Below, one piece after another: positions 6,181-14,170 of a DNA stretch of 15,335 nucleotides. The position numbers and the translations under genes were made by a program. Source of the stretch: HGM11416 sp964532155 (GTDB taxonomy: Bacteria; Bacillota; Clostridia; Christensenellales; Borkfalkiaceae); contig CAZHGN010000033.1 of the NCBI GenBank assembly GCA_964532155.1, forward strand, positions 1 through 15,335. Direction: 5' to 3'. The notes beneath the pieces were generated by a model. That model was given only the letters and a program-made list of their open reading frames with translations. It was not told the DNA's origin and did not search any database. Positions within the stretch are counted from its first letter, which is position 1. Every line of letters begins with the position of its first letter.

Positions 6181-6801
6181 TCAGCGATCCTTGTACGCTA
6201 TAAGAACACCGTCTCCGATATCGAATAACGTGGTAGTAAAATTGACGTCCGAAGACAAATCGTCGATAAACGCACGCATGTTTCTTACGATCGTCATATC
6301 GCCGTGAGGGGGCTTTTCGCACTCGACGAGCCCTCTGAAAAGCACGTTGTCGGCAAACAGTACGCCGCCCACGGAAAGCAGCCGTTTAAGGTCGGGCAAA
6401 TAATCGTAATAACGCGCCTTCGCCCCGTCGAGAAAAATAAAATCGAAGTACGGTTCGTAGCATCTTACGACGTCGCCCGCGTCGCCCAAGATGGCGCGCA
6501 CGCGCGAATCTACGCCGAACTCTTTAAAATTGGCTTTCGCTTGCTTAAAACTGTCCTCGTCGCACTCGACTGTTACGAGCCGCGCGGCAGGCGAAGCGTT
6601 AAGCATGCATATACCGCTCATTCCGACAGCCGTCCCTATTTCGAGAATTTTTTGCGGCGCGCGCATTTTTACGGCAAGCATAAGAGCGTTCAGACTCTCG
6701 TCCAAAATCACCGGTATACCGCGCTCTTTGGCTTCCTTGCGGATTTTAATTATACGCTCGTCGATTTTAAGGCGCACCTTCGATTGAGTAAATTCGCTCA
6801 T
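6181..6801 (-). CDS. trmR: Class I SAM-dependent O-methyltransferase, probable tRNA 5-hydroxyuridine methyltransferase TrmR
   Basis: A 206-residue enzyme of the cation-dependent (catechol-type) O-methyltransferase family. Motif I is LEIGTAVG (53-60), the acidic ribose-binding residue is E79 in VECDED, GDAGD lies at 106-110, and the metal and catalytic region is FIFLDGAK (121-128, D125 and K128) with DNVLFRG (151-157, D151 and N152). In Bacillus, TrmR (YrrM) turns tRNA 5-hydroxyuridine-34 into 5-methoxyuridine and is encoded just before the U32 genes, the same order as here. It starts 12 bases after the RNase J stop, with GGAG six bases before the ATG, and the U32 gene follows after 61 bases, so an operon is likely. 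A small-molecule or caffeoyl-CoA-like substrate remains possible but less likely given the context. Confidence 0.83.
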   Translation of the reverse strand: MSEFTQSKVRLKIDERIIKIRKEAKERGIPVILDESLNALMLAVKMRAPQKILEIGTAVGMSGICMLNASPAARLVTVECDEDSFKQAKANFKEFGVDSRVRAILGDAGDVVRCYEPYFDFIFLDGAKARYYDYLPDLKRLLSVGGVLFADNVLFRGLVECEKPPHGDMTIVRNMRAFIDDLSSDVNFTTTLFDIGDGVLIAYKDR

Positions 6802-6813
6802 TTCAAGCTCCGC

Positions 6814-8472
6814 TTAAATTACCGTTATTACGGGAATGATCATCGGCGTGTTTTTCGTCTTTTTGAATATAAGGTTTTTCAAGCTCTTACGAACCTGATG
6901 ACGGCATTCCTGATTGTCGCCGATCTGCTTTATATCGAAATCCAAAAGCGTTTTGATTACCGTGTTTTTACAGTCGGCAAGCAAGCCTTCGCTTAAATTT
7001 ATGCCCTTGCATATAAAGAAAGGCTCTTGCATGCATTCGCCGCTTTCGGCGGAAACGCACGCTATCGCAACCAAAATTCCGTCTTCCGCAAGATGAATAC
7101 GGTCGCGCACGACGGTCGTCGCGTCGTCTACCGTCAAGCCGTCGACGAGTTTGCTTCCGGCATGGAATTGCTCGCTCTTTTTCATAGATCTCTCGGTAAG
7201 CTCGACCGTATCGCCTATTTCGCAAATAAGCATATTACCGTCGCGCATGCCCAACTCTTTGGCAAGCATACAATGCTTTTTAAGATGTCTGTATTCGCCG
7301 TGTACCGGAATAAAGAATTTCGGCTTGAGCAGCGAGTGCAATATTTTAAGTTCCTCTTGGCAAGCGTGCCCGGAAACGTGAATGCTGTTCAAATCGTCGT
7401 AAACGACCTCCGCGCCCTTGCGGTAAAGGTTGTTTATTACGTTGTATATGCTCTTTTCGTTGCCCGGAATGGGACTTGCAGAGATAATAACCGTGTCGTT
7501 AGGTCCGATTTTCACCTGCGTGTGATCGTCCGAAGCCATTCTGGTAAGCGCGCTCATCGGCTCGCCCTGACTGCCCGTCGACAGTATAACGAGGTCTTTG
7601 TCCTGAATATTTTTAATCTTCTCGATATCCACGAGCACGCCGTCGGGAATGTTCATTTCGCCAAGCTTGGCGGCGGCTTCGGTTACGTTCATCATACTAC
7701 GCCCGGACATGGCAACTTTTCTTTTATACTTTGCCGCCGTGTTTATTATCTGCTGAATGCGGTAAACGTTGCTCGCGAACGTCGCAATGATCAACCGCCT
7801 CTTTTGGTTGGCGGCAAACAAACCCTCGAAGGTCTCCTTTACCACCTGCTCGCTCATCGTATACCCCTTGCGCTCGACGTTGGTCGATTCGCACATGAGA
7901 AGGAGCACTCCCTTTTTTCCGAGTTCGGAAAAACGCGTTATGTCGGCAATCTCGCCGTTGAGCGGCGTAAGGTCGACCTTGAAGTCGCCCGAATGCACGA
8001 CCATACCGACCGGAGTGGTTATCGCAAGCGCGCACGCGCCCGGAATCGAATGGTTCACGTTGATAAATTCAACTTGAAAGCATCCGAGTTTTATCTTGCT
8101 GGACGGCTTTACCGAATTGAGTTTGCAACCCTTGACGTACTGCTCGCGCAGTTTGTTTTCGGCAAGCGCTAAAGTAAGCTTGGTTCCGTAAACGGGAACG
8201 TCCTTCATGTCCTTCAATAAATACGGCAAGCCGCCGATGTGATCCTCGTGTCCGTGAGTCAAAACTATACCGCGCACCTTGTCTTTATTGGCAAGCACGT
8301 AGCCGTAATCGGGAATAACGAGGTCTATGCCCGGCATGTCGATCGACGGAAAAGTCAAACCGACGTCGATAATTATTATATCGTTGCCGAATTCAAGAGC
8401 GGTCATATTCTTGCCGATTTCGCCTACGCCGCCCAAAAATCTAATTTTTAGTCCTTTATTTTTTTTCTTCAT
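6814..8472 (-). CDS. rnj: Ribonuclease J
   Basis: A 552-residue cytosolic metallo-beta-lactamase/beta-CASP ribonuclease with 5'-3' exonuclease and endonuclease activity in mRNA decay and rRNA maturation. Zinc-site motifs are HGHEDH (73-78), H141, and D163 in SGDFK, with H391 in PVHGEYRH completing the site. Beta-CASP marks are STGSQGEP (298-305) and HVSGHA (365-370). A C-terminal domain follows after about residue 450. The length is that of RNase J1/J2 (about 550), and all catalytic ligands are present, so it is J1-like in being active. The ATG has a GGAG four bases upstream. The gene begins after the valS terminator, and trmR follows after 12 bases. I see no strong promoter in the 78 bases between terminator and start, but a compact hairpin lies there. 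Confidence 0.95.
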   Translation of the reverse strand: MKKKNKGLKIRFLGGVGEIGKNMTALEFGNDIIIIDVGLTFPSIDMPGIDLVIPDYGYVLANKDKVRGIVLTHGHEDHIGGLPYLLKDMKDVPVYGTKLTLALAENKLREQYVKGCKLNSVKPSSKIKLGCFQVEFINVNHSIPGACALAITTPVGMVVHSGDFKVDLTPLNGEIADITRFSELGKKGVLLLMCESTNVERKGYTMSEQVVKETFEGLFAANQKRRLIIATFASNVYRIQQIINTAAKYKRKVAMSGRSMMNVTEAAAKLGEMNIPDGVLVDIEKIKNIQDKDLVILSTGSQGEPMSALTRMASDDHTQVKIGPNDTVIISASPIPGNEKSIYNVINNLYRKGAEVVYDDLNSIHVSGHACQEELKILHSLLKPKFFIPVHGEYRHLKKHCMLAKELGMRDGNMLICEIGDTVELTERSMKKSEQFHAGSKLVDGLTVDDATTVVRDRIHLAEDGILVAIACVSAESGECMQEPFFICKGINLSEGLLADCKNTVIKTLLDFDIKQIGDNQECRHQVRKSLKNLIFKKTKNTPMIIPVITVI

Positions 8473-8517
8473 TTTTCTCCGTTCAAGGGCGTTTCACCCC
8501 TAAATTATTTTGCTTTC

Positions 8518-8535
8518 GCGCCGAGTCGTCGGCGC
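8518..8535 (-). other. GC-rich hairpin in the RNase J leader
   Basis: A perfect 7-bp stem, GCGCCGA paired with TCGGCGC, closed by a four-base loop. It lies between the valS terminator and rnj, ending about 45 bases before the rnj start codon. No T-run follows on either strand, so it is not a normal terminator. It would be a stable structure near the 5' end of the rnj message if transcription starts just upstream. Confidence 0.5.
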
Positions 8536-8545
8536 AGTCCTTTCC

Positions 8546-8584
8546 GATAAAAAGGAGCGTAGCCTTTACCGTTTACGCTCCTTT
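8546..8584 (-). terminator. Rho-independent terminator of valS
   Basis: An 11-bp perfect stem (8551-8561 with 8574-8584) with a 12-base loop, beginning nine bases after the valS stop. Read on the minus strand it ends in a T5 run, partly inside the stem (TTT then TT), so some read-through into rnj is possible. Confidence 0.75.
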
Positions 8585-8592
8585 GTCTTTAG

Positions 8593-11232
8593 TCAGTTTT
8601 CGTATTCGGCAATAGTCGAAGCAAGCTTTTCTTTAATGGCAAGATTTGCCGAAAGACGCTCGCGTTCTTTATCTACTACCGCTTTTGGCGCTTTTGCCGC
8701 AAAGCCGGGATTGTTCAGCTTTCCCTCGGAAAAAGCAATTTCGCCGTCAATTTTTTCAAGCTCCGCTTTAAGCCTTGCAAGTTCCTTTTCAACGTCGACG
8801 AGTTCGCCAAGCGGAACGTAAATTTCAAAGCCCGCAAGAACGAAGGATAATACCTTTTCTTTTATATCGGCTTTGCTTTCGACGAAGCTGATTGTGTTCA
8901 CGCCGGCAAGTTTTTCTATGTAAGAAGCGGTACGAGTGAGAAGCTTGCGATCCTCGGTTACGACGTAAAGGTCGACTTTTTTGGATACGGGAGCGTTAAC
9001 TTGCGCGCGCAAATTTCTTAGCCCTTTGATAATCGCCATGACCGTTTCGGCGGCGGCTTTATCCTTTCTGTAACCGAAGCGCGAGTTGTATTTGGGGAAT
9101 TCCTCGATCATAATGCTCTTGCCTTCGTTGCCGGGAATATGATCGAATATTTCTTCGGTAATAAACGGAATGACGGGATGTAACAGCTTAAGCGCCTGAG
9201 ACAGAACGTATACGAGTACGCTTACGGTGTCCGACTTAAGCTTTTCGTTTTCGGAATAAAGCGCGGGCTTGGAAAGTTCGATATACCAGTCGCAGAAGTC
9301 GTACCACAAGAAGTCGTGACATACGCTCGCCGCAAGACCTATCTCGAATTTTTCCATATTCAAAGTTACGGCCTTTATAGTGTCGTTAAGGCGGGAAATA
9401 ATCCACTTATCCGCAACGCCGAGCTTGCAGTCGGATATATCCTTAATCGTTACGTTTTCGGCGTTCATCAAGACGAAACGGCTTGCGTTCCACAGTTTAT
9501 TGATGAAGTTGCGAGTGCCGTCGATCTTGTCGGTGGAATATCTCGTATCGTTACCCGCGGAAACGCCGTTTACGAGCGAAAATCTGAGCGTGTCGGCACC
9601 GTACTTGTCGATTATTTCGAGAGGATCGATACCGTTACCAAGAGATTTACTCATCTTTCTGCCCTCGGCATCGCGAACGATTCCGTGAATGAGAACGTCG
9701 CGGAAGGGCACCTTACCTGTATGCTCCAAACCGCTGAAAATCATACGGGCAACCCAGAAGAAAATAATGTCGTACGCGGTAATAAGCGTGTCGGTCGGAT
9801 AGAAATAATCGAGATCGGGAGTCGAATCGGGATAGCCGAGCGTAGAGAACGGCCAAAGCGCCGACGAGAACCAAGTATCGAGAACGTCCTCGTCCTGACG
9901 GAAGGTCGTTCCGCCGCACTTCGGACATTTGCAAGGCGCCTTTTCGGCTACGACCAATTCGCCGCAATCCTCGCAGTAGTACGCGGGAATGCGGTGCCCC
10001 CACCACAACTGACGTGAAATACACCAGTCGCGTATATTTTCCATCCAATTGTAATAAACCTTAGTGAAACGCTTGGGGGTAAACTTAATACTCTTGTTGC
10101 GCACGGCGTCGATAGCAGGTCTTGCAAGCGATTCCATTTTGACGAACCATTGCTTGGAAACGATAGGCTCGACGGTGGAATGGCAGCGGTAGCAGTGTCC
10201 GACGTTATGCGTGTGCGGTTCGATTTTAACGAGCGCGCCGCATTTTTCGAGATCTTCGACGATAGCCTTTCTCGCGTCGTAGCGATCGAGCCCCTCGTAC
10301 TTACCCGCGTTTTCGTTCATGGTTCCGTCGTCGTTCATAACGCGAATGACGGGAAGATTATGGCGAAGACCTACTTCGAAGTCGTTAGGATCGTGTGCCG
10401 GCGTGATTTTAACCGCACCGGTACCGAACTGCATATCTACGTAATCGTCGGCAACGACGGGAATTTCTTTATCGAGAAGAGGAAGAATAAGCGTTTTTCC
10501 GACGAGCGCGGCGTAACGCTTGTCCTTGGGATTTACGGCAACGGCGGTATCGCCGAGCATAGTCTCCGGTCTGGTAGTTGCAACCGTTACGTAACCGTCG
10601 CCGTCCTTGATTTTATAGCGGAGATGCCAAAAATACGACGCTTCGTCCGAATATTCGACTTCGGCATCCGAAAGCGCGGTTTTACAGCACGGGCACCAGT
10701 TGATTATGCGCGAACCCCTGTAAATAAGGCCTTTATCGTAAAGCTTGACGAAGACGTTGGTAACCGCCTTGGAGCAACGCTCGTCCATAGTAAACGACAA
10801 GCGCGACCAATCGCAAGAAGCACCCAAGCTTTTAATCTGCGTTTCGATACGACTGCCGTAAGCCTTTTTCCACGCCCAAGCGCGTTCCATAAAGCCTTCG
10901 CGACCTATTTCTTGCTTGGTTTTACCCTCTTCGTTTTTGATTTTATCGACGATTTTTACCTCGGTCGCAATGGAGGCATGGTCGGTTCCGGGAAGCCACA
11001 ACGCCTCGTACCCCTGCATCCTTTTAAAACGAATCATCGCGTCTTGCAACGTCATGTTGAGCGCGTGACCGATATGAAGCTGCCCGGTAATGTTTGGCGG
11101 CGGCATAACTATGGTGTACGGAAGCTTTTTACCGTCTTTTTGCGGGTTTGCCTTAAAATACTCCTTGTTCAGCCACTCTTCGTAAATGCGGCTTTCGAAC
11201 TCCTTTGGATTAAAAGTTTTGCTAAGTTCCAT
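8593..11232 (-). CDS. valS: Valyl-tRNA synthetase
   Basis: An 879-residue class I aminoacyl-tRNA synthetase charging tRNA-Val. In order: the N-terminal catalytic half with PPPNITGQLHIGH (HIGH 53-56), zinc-type cysteines CPCC (180-183), the CP1 editing domain with TTRPETMLGDTAV (219-231) and TPAHDPNDF (277-285), a second zinc cluster (C420, C423, C434, C436, C439), DTWFSSALWP (452-461), KMSKS (526-530), the anticodon-binding helices, and a C-terminal coiled-coil arm (about 815-879) rich in Glu, Lys and Leu. The frame is open for another 79 residues upstream, but that stretch lacks family similarity and contains the promoter, so I set the start at 11232, where MELSKTFNPKEFE matches ValRS N-termini. 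The ribosome site is weak (AAAGGC). No T-box leader is present; the leader is only about 30 bases. Confidence 0.96.
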   Translation of the reverse strand: MELSKTFNPKEFESRIYEEWLNKEYFKANPQKDGKKLPYTIVMPPPNITGQLHIGHALNMTLQDAMIRFKRMQGYEALWLPGTDHASIATEVKIVDKIKNEEGKTKQEIGREGFMERAWAWKKAYGSRIETQIKSLGASCDWSRLSFTMDERCSKAVTNVFVKLYDKGLIYRGSRIINWCPCCKTALSDAEVEYSDEASYFWHLRYKIKDGDGYVTVATTRPETMLGDTAVAVNPKDKRYAALVGKTLILPLLDKEIPVVADDYVDMQFGTGAVKITPAHDPNDFEVGLRHNLPVIRVMNDDGTMNENAGKYEGLDRYDARKAIVEDLEKCGALVKIEPHTHNVGHCYRCHSTVEPIVSKQWFVKMESLARPAIDAVRNKSIKFTPKRFTKVYYNWMENIRDWCISRQLWWGHRIPAYYCEDCGELVVAEKAPCKCPKCGGTTFRQDEDVLDTWFSSALWPFSTLGYPDSTPDLDYFYPTDTLITAYDIIFFWVARMIFSGLEHTGKVPFRDVLIHGIVRDAEGRKMSKSLGNGIDPLEIIDKYGADTLRFSLVNGVSAGNDTRYSTDKIDGTRNFINKLWNASRFVLMNAENVTIKDISDCKLGVADKWIISRLNDTIKAVTLNMEKFEIGLAASVCHDFLWYDFCDWYIELSKPALYSENEKLKSDTVSVLVYVLSQALKLLHPVIPFITEEIFDHIPGNEGKSIMIEEFPKYNSRFGYRKDKAAAETVMAIIKGLRNLRAQVNAPVSKKVDLYVVTEDRKLLTRTASYIEKLAGVNTISFVESKADIKEKVLSFVLAGFEIYVPLGELVDVEKELARLKAELEKIDGEIAFSEGKLNNPGFAAKAPKAVVDKERERLSANLAIKEKLASTIAEYEN

Positions 11233-11268
11233 GATTTTGCCTTTATATATAATAATCTTTTCCGAAAC

Positions 11269-11297
11269 ATTATATATTTTTTGAGGCGTATTGTCAA
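11269..11297 (-). promoter_or_regulatory. Consensus sigma-A promoter of valS
   Basis: On the minus strand an exact TTGACA (11297-11292), 17 bases, and an exact TATAAT (11274-11269). The expected start is near 11262, giving a leader of about 30 bases. No terminator or anti-terminator structure fits in this leader, which argues for constitutive expression. Confidence 0.85.
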
Positions 11298-11320
11298 TTG
11301 TTTCTTCGCAAGCATACGAT
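11291..11320 (+). promoter_or_regulatory. Candidate promoter of the ABC importer operon
   Basis: On the plus strand TTGTCA (11291-11296, five of six) is followed after 18 bases by TACGAT (11315-11320, four of six, keeping the most conserved positions). It uses the same heptamer TTGTCAA as the -35 box of the divergent valS promoter. The weak match suggests low or activator-dependent expression. An alternative is TTGTTT with TATATT at a 16-base spacing. Confidence 0.4.
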
Positions 11321-11355
11321 ATATTGCAGTAAATTTTATATAAAAAAGGATGATT

Positions 11356-12354
11356 ATGTCTATTATCAAAAAAACGGCGATACTCGTAGCCTCTTTCATA
11401 TGCGCTCTGTCCTGCGGCTGCACGACCGAAACGCACAAAAAAACAATACGAGTAAACGAGGTTACTCACTCAATTTTTTACGCTCCCCTGTACGTCGCGA
11501 TGGAAAAGGGGTATTTTGAAGACGAAGGGCTTACGATAGAACTTTCCAACGGCGGCGGTGCGGATAAATCGATGACTGCGCTCCTTTCGGGCTCGGCAGA
11601 TATAGGTCTTATGGGGCCGGAAGCGGCAATGTACGTTATTCTCGGCGGAAGAGAGAACCATCCGCAGGTTTTCGCACAACTGACCAAGCGCGACGGTTCG
11701 TTCCTTATTTCGAGAAAAGCCGAACCTAACTTCGACTGGAGCAATCTCTCGAGCAAGGAAATAATCGCAGGAAGAAAAGGCGGCGTTCCCGCAATGACCT
11801 TGGAATATCTACTGAAACAAAAGGGGTACGAAAACGGCAAAAACGTAACGCTCAATTTCGACGTGCAGTTCAATCTTACCGCCGCGGCGTTCGAGGGCGG
11901 CACGGGCGACTATTGCACACTTTTCGAACCGACGGCAAGCGAATACGAAAAGGAGGGAAAAGGTTACGTCGTCGCAAGCGTCGGGAAAGATTCGGGCGAA
12001 ATCCCCTACACCTGTTTTATGGCTCTTAAGAGTTTTCTCGAAAAAAACCGAGACGACGCCCTCGCCTTTACTCGAGCAATTTACAAGGCGGTAAACTTTT
12101 TGCAAACGGCAACCGAAAGCGAAACGATAGAAGCGCTCAAGGGGCAATTCCCCGCGGTAAGCGACCAAAGCATAGCCGACTCGATAAAACGCTATGTCGA
12201 AACGGACGCTTGGTGCAGCCATTTAACGCTTAATAAAGACGCAGTTTTAAGGCTGTGCGAAATCATGAAAAGCGCAGGAGAACTTAACCAAACCGTCGAC
12301 TATAACACACTCGCAAGAACGGATATCTCAAATGAAATTTGCGGCAAAATATAG
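11356..12354 (+). CDS. ABC importer substrate-binding lipoprotein (NMT1/SsuA/TauA-like)
   Basis: A 332-residue extracytoplasmic binding protein of the NitT/TauT/NMT1 class. The N-terminus is a lipoprotein signal: Lys5-Lys6, a hydrophobic core to about residue 19, then LSCGC, where C22 fits the lipobox pattern best (C20 is the alternative). The fold signature is clear: IRVNEVTHSIFYAPLYVAME (31-50, partner strand and helix), KGYFEDEGL (51-59), then GGGADKSMTALLSGSADIGL (66-85) and GPEAA. I use the ATG at 11356 because the ATG at 11350 overlaps the AAAAAGGA ribosome site. Related proteins bind sulfonates, taurine, nitrate or thiamine pyrimidine precursors. I see no thiamine riboswitch and no metabolic neighbour, so the substrate is unknown. 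The ATPase and permease genes follow in the same direction. Confidence 0.87.
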   Translation: MSIIKKTAILVASFICALSCGCTTETHKKTIRVNEVTHSIFYAPLYVAMEKGYFEDEGLTIELSNGGGADKSMTALLSGSADIGLMGPEAAMYVILGGRENHPQVFAQLTKRDGSFLISRKAEPNFDWSNLSSKEIIAGRKGGVPAMTLEYLLKQKGYENGKNVTLNFDVQFNLTAAAFEGGTGDYCTLFEPTASEYEKEGKGYVVASVGKDSGEIPYTCFMALKSFLEKNRDDALAFTRAIYKAVNFLQTATESETIEALKGQFPAVSDQSIADSIKRYVETDAWCSHLTLNKDAVLRLCEIMKSAGELNQTVDYNTLARTDISNEICGKI

Positions 12355-12363
12355 CATTATATA

Positions 12364-12419
12364 AGTGATTTTAGAAATTTTTACGACACACGTAAAATTG
12401 TTCTAACACCAAAATCACT
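12364..12419 (+). repeat. Long imperfect hairpin between binding-protein and ATPase genes
   Basis: Nested inverted repeats fill half of the 113-base gap: AGTGATTTT (12364-12372) with AAAATCACT (12411-12419), AGAA (12373-12376) with TTCT (12401-12404), and TTTTACG (12379-12385) with CGTAAAA (12391-12397) around ACACA. No T-run follows, so it is not a standard terminator. It starts ten bases after the binding-protein stop. It could stabilise the 3' end of that part of the message, or the inner dyad could be a repressor operator. Confidence 0.55.
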
Positions 12420-12467
12420 ATCGCAAAAACACCTTGCCGCTCATACGATTAAGGAGAAAAAACACCA

Positions 12468-13226
12468 ATGAAGCCACTTCTCGAAATAAATAATCTTACG
12501 CTTTATTACCAAACGCCGAAGGCTGAAATCAAAGCGATAAGCGACCTTTGTCTTACCGTAAACGAGGGCGAATTCGTTGCCGTCGTAGGAAAATCGGGTT
12601 GCGGAAAAACGAGCATTTTGTCCGTTATTGCAGGGCTTATCCCCTACGAGGGCACTGTTAAAATTAACGGAAAAGCCGTTGACGCGCCCGGCAAAAACGT
12701 GGGATATATGCTCCAGCGCGACGAACTTTTCGAATGGCTTACCATAGAAGAAAACGTGACGTTGCCGCTTAAAATCAGACGACTTCATAAAAACGTCGAA
12801 CTTAAAGATAACGCAAAAAAACTGCTAACGAAATACGGGCTCGGCGATTTTATTAAAAGCAAGCCGTCCGAACTTTCCGGAGGCATGCGACAGCGCGCCG
12901 CTCTTATCAGAACGCTTGCAAGCAACCCGAAACTTCTACTGCTCGACGAACCGTTTTCTGCACTCGACTACCAAACGCGACTCGCCGTTTGCGACGACGT
13001 TTATTCGATTATTAAAAACGAAAGAAAAACCGCGCTGCTCGTAACGCACGACGTTTCGGAGGCTATTTCGGTAGCCGATAAAATCGTCGTATTGTCGGCA
13101 AGACCTGCAAAAGTAGAGCATGTCAGAGTTATGCCGTTCGATCGAGAACTCACGCCGCTTAAACGGCGCGAACAGCCCGAATTTGCCCCGTTATTCGAAC
13201 AAATACGGAGGGATCTCGACTTATGA
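12468..13226 (+). CDS. ABC importer ATPase (SsuB/TauB-like)
   Basis: A 252-residue cytosolic ATPase driving the adjacent importer. Walker A is GKSGCGKT (41-48), the Q-loop is Q83 in MLQRDELF, the signature is LSGGMRQR (136-143), Walker B is LLLLDEP (156-162), the D-loop is SALD (164-167) and the switch histidine is H194. All are intact, so it should hydrolyse ATP. The ribosome site AAGGAG lies about 11 bases before the ATG, slightly far. The stop overlaps the permease start as ATGA, so the two are translationally coupled. The sequence is of the NitT/TauT importer class (the signature segment SGGMRQRAALIRTL is typical), in line with the binding protein upstream. Confidence 0.93.
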   Translation: MKPLLEINNLTLYYQTPKAEIKAISDLCLTVNEGEFVAVVGKSGCGKTSILSVIAGLIPYEGTVKINGKAVDAPGKNVGYMLQRDELFEWLTIEENVTLPLKIRRLHKNVELKDNAKKLLTKYGLGDFIKSKPSELSGGMRQRAALIRTLASNPKLLLLDEPFSALDYQTRLAVCDDVYSIIKNERKTALLVTHDVSEAISVADKIVVLSARPAKVEHVRVMPFDRELTPLKRREQPEFAPLFEQIRRDLDL

Positions 13227-14050
13227 TAAAAAGAAGAAATACCCGAGACGGAATTAAACCGCTCAGTCCGTCAAGAATAAAATACCTTGCAAAACGCAAG
13301 AGAAACGCCGCGACGGTAGTTTTTTTCAGAATATTTATACTTGTAGCGTTGGTAGCGGGTTGGGAAATTACGGCACGCTTGGGAGTAATCGACGCATTCG
13401 TGTTCTCATCCCCCTCGCGCGTGGCGAAAACGCTCGCGGATTTATACGTGAGCGGCGAACTGTTTACGCACCTCGGCACTACCCTTTACGAAACGGTTGC
13501 CGGATTTTTGCTCGCGACGCTCGTCGGTTGCACCGCTTCGGTTTTGCTCTGGTGTTTCGAAACGGCGCTTAAAATATCCGAGCCCTATCTCGTCGTACTG
13601 AACGCTCTGCCTAAAATCGCACTCGGTCCGCTTATTATAATCGTTTTCGGTGCCGGCACGAACTCGATCGTGTTTATGACTTTCCTCGTTACGGTAATCG
13701 TTACGACGATTAATATGCTGAACGGCTTTTTGCAGACCGAACAAGGCAAAATATTACTTCTGCGCTCGATGGGCGCGAATAAAGCGGATATCCTGTTTAG
13801 ATTAGTGCTGCCCGGTTCACTGCCCGCTTTCGTTTCGGCTCTGAAGGTCAACGTAGGCTTAAGCTGGATCGGCTCGATTATGGGCGAATACATCGTGTCT
13901 AAACAAGGTATAGGCTACCTTATCGTTTACGGCGGTCAAGTGTTTAAGCTCGACCTCGTAATGGCGGGAACGGTGCTTTTGTGCGTGCTCGCCGCCGCAA
14001 TGTACGCGCTCGTGCTTTTGTTCGAAAAACTAACTCTAAAGCGGCGTTGA
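13223..14050 (+). CDS. ABC importer permease (SsuC/TauC-like)
   Basis: A 275-residue inner-membrane subunit of the binding-protein-dependent permease family. A basic N-terminus (residues 1-28, rich in Arg and Lys) precedes about six membrane segments at roughly 32-49, 91-111, 121-141, 147-167, 204-222 and 246-268. The ATPase-coupling loop (EAA motif) is visible as LLLRSMGANKADILFRLVLP (178-197). FSSPSRVAKTL (61-71) and GIGYLI (229-234) are also typical of the TauC/SsuC group. It starts inside the ATPase stop codon and is followed by a strong terminator, so it is the last gene of the operon. One permease gene implies a homodimer. Confidence 0.92.
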   Translation: MIKRRNTRDGIKPLSPSRIKYLAKRKRNAATVVFFRIFILVALVAGWEITARLGVIDAFVFSSPSRVAKTLADLYVSGELFTHLGTTLYETVAGFLLATLVGCTASVLLWCFETALKISEPYLVVLNALPKIALGPLIIIVFGAGTNSIVFMTFLVTVIVTTINMLNGFLQTEQGKILLLRSMGANKADILFRLVLPGSLPAFVSALKVNVGLSWIGSIMGEYIVSKQGIGYLIVYGGQVFKLDLVMAGTVLLCVLAAAMYALVLLFEKLTLKRR

Positions 14051-14068
14051 TTCCGCTTAATTAATATC

Positions 14069-14106
14069 GGTCCGAATAGCGGTTTTATCCGCCGTTCGGA
14101 CCTTTT
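14069..14106 (+). terminator. Rho-independent terminator of the ABC importer operon
   Basis: Outer stem GGTCCGAA (14069-14076) with TTCGGACC (14095-14102), a two-by-two internal mismatch, then GCGG with CCGC and a six-base loop, followed by TTTT. It begins 18 bases after the permease stop. It may also stop minus-strand transcripts from the facing YkvI-like gene, for which I see no other terminator between 14107 and 14170. Confidence 0.85.
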
Positions 14107-14170
14107 GTCGTTTAATCGGTTTTGGTTTAATAATGAGTTTGCCGCGGCTTAATAAAGGGCTACTGCGACT

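Noticed and set aside
11233..11268. T-box leader upstream of valS
   Set aside because: The leader between the perfect promoter and the ATG is only about 30 bases, too short for a T-box specifier and antiterminator.
10150..11343. A 397-codon open frame antisense to valS
   Set aside because: The protein is Arg/Phe/Val-rich without recognisable motifs and mirrors a well-supported gene; it is a shadow of codon bias. The same holds for the 381-codon frame antisense to rnj (7027-8172).
11298..11355. Thiamine pyrophosphate riboswitch in front of the NMT1-like binding protein
   Set aside because: The leader is short and AT-rich and lacks the conserved CUGAGA and related segments, so a thiamine-precursor role has no support here.
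11233..11469. A 79-residue N-terminal extension of valyl-tRNA synthetase
   Set aside because: The frame is open but the stretch does not resemble ValRS, contains the perfect valS promoter, and overlaps the divergent lipoprotein gene. The family start is at 11232.
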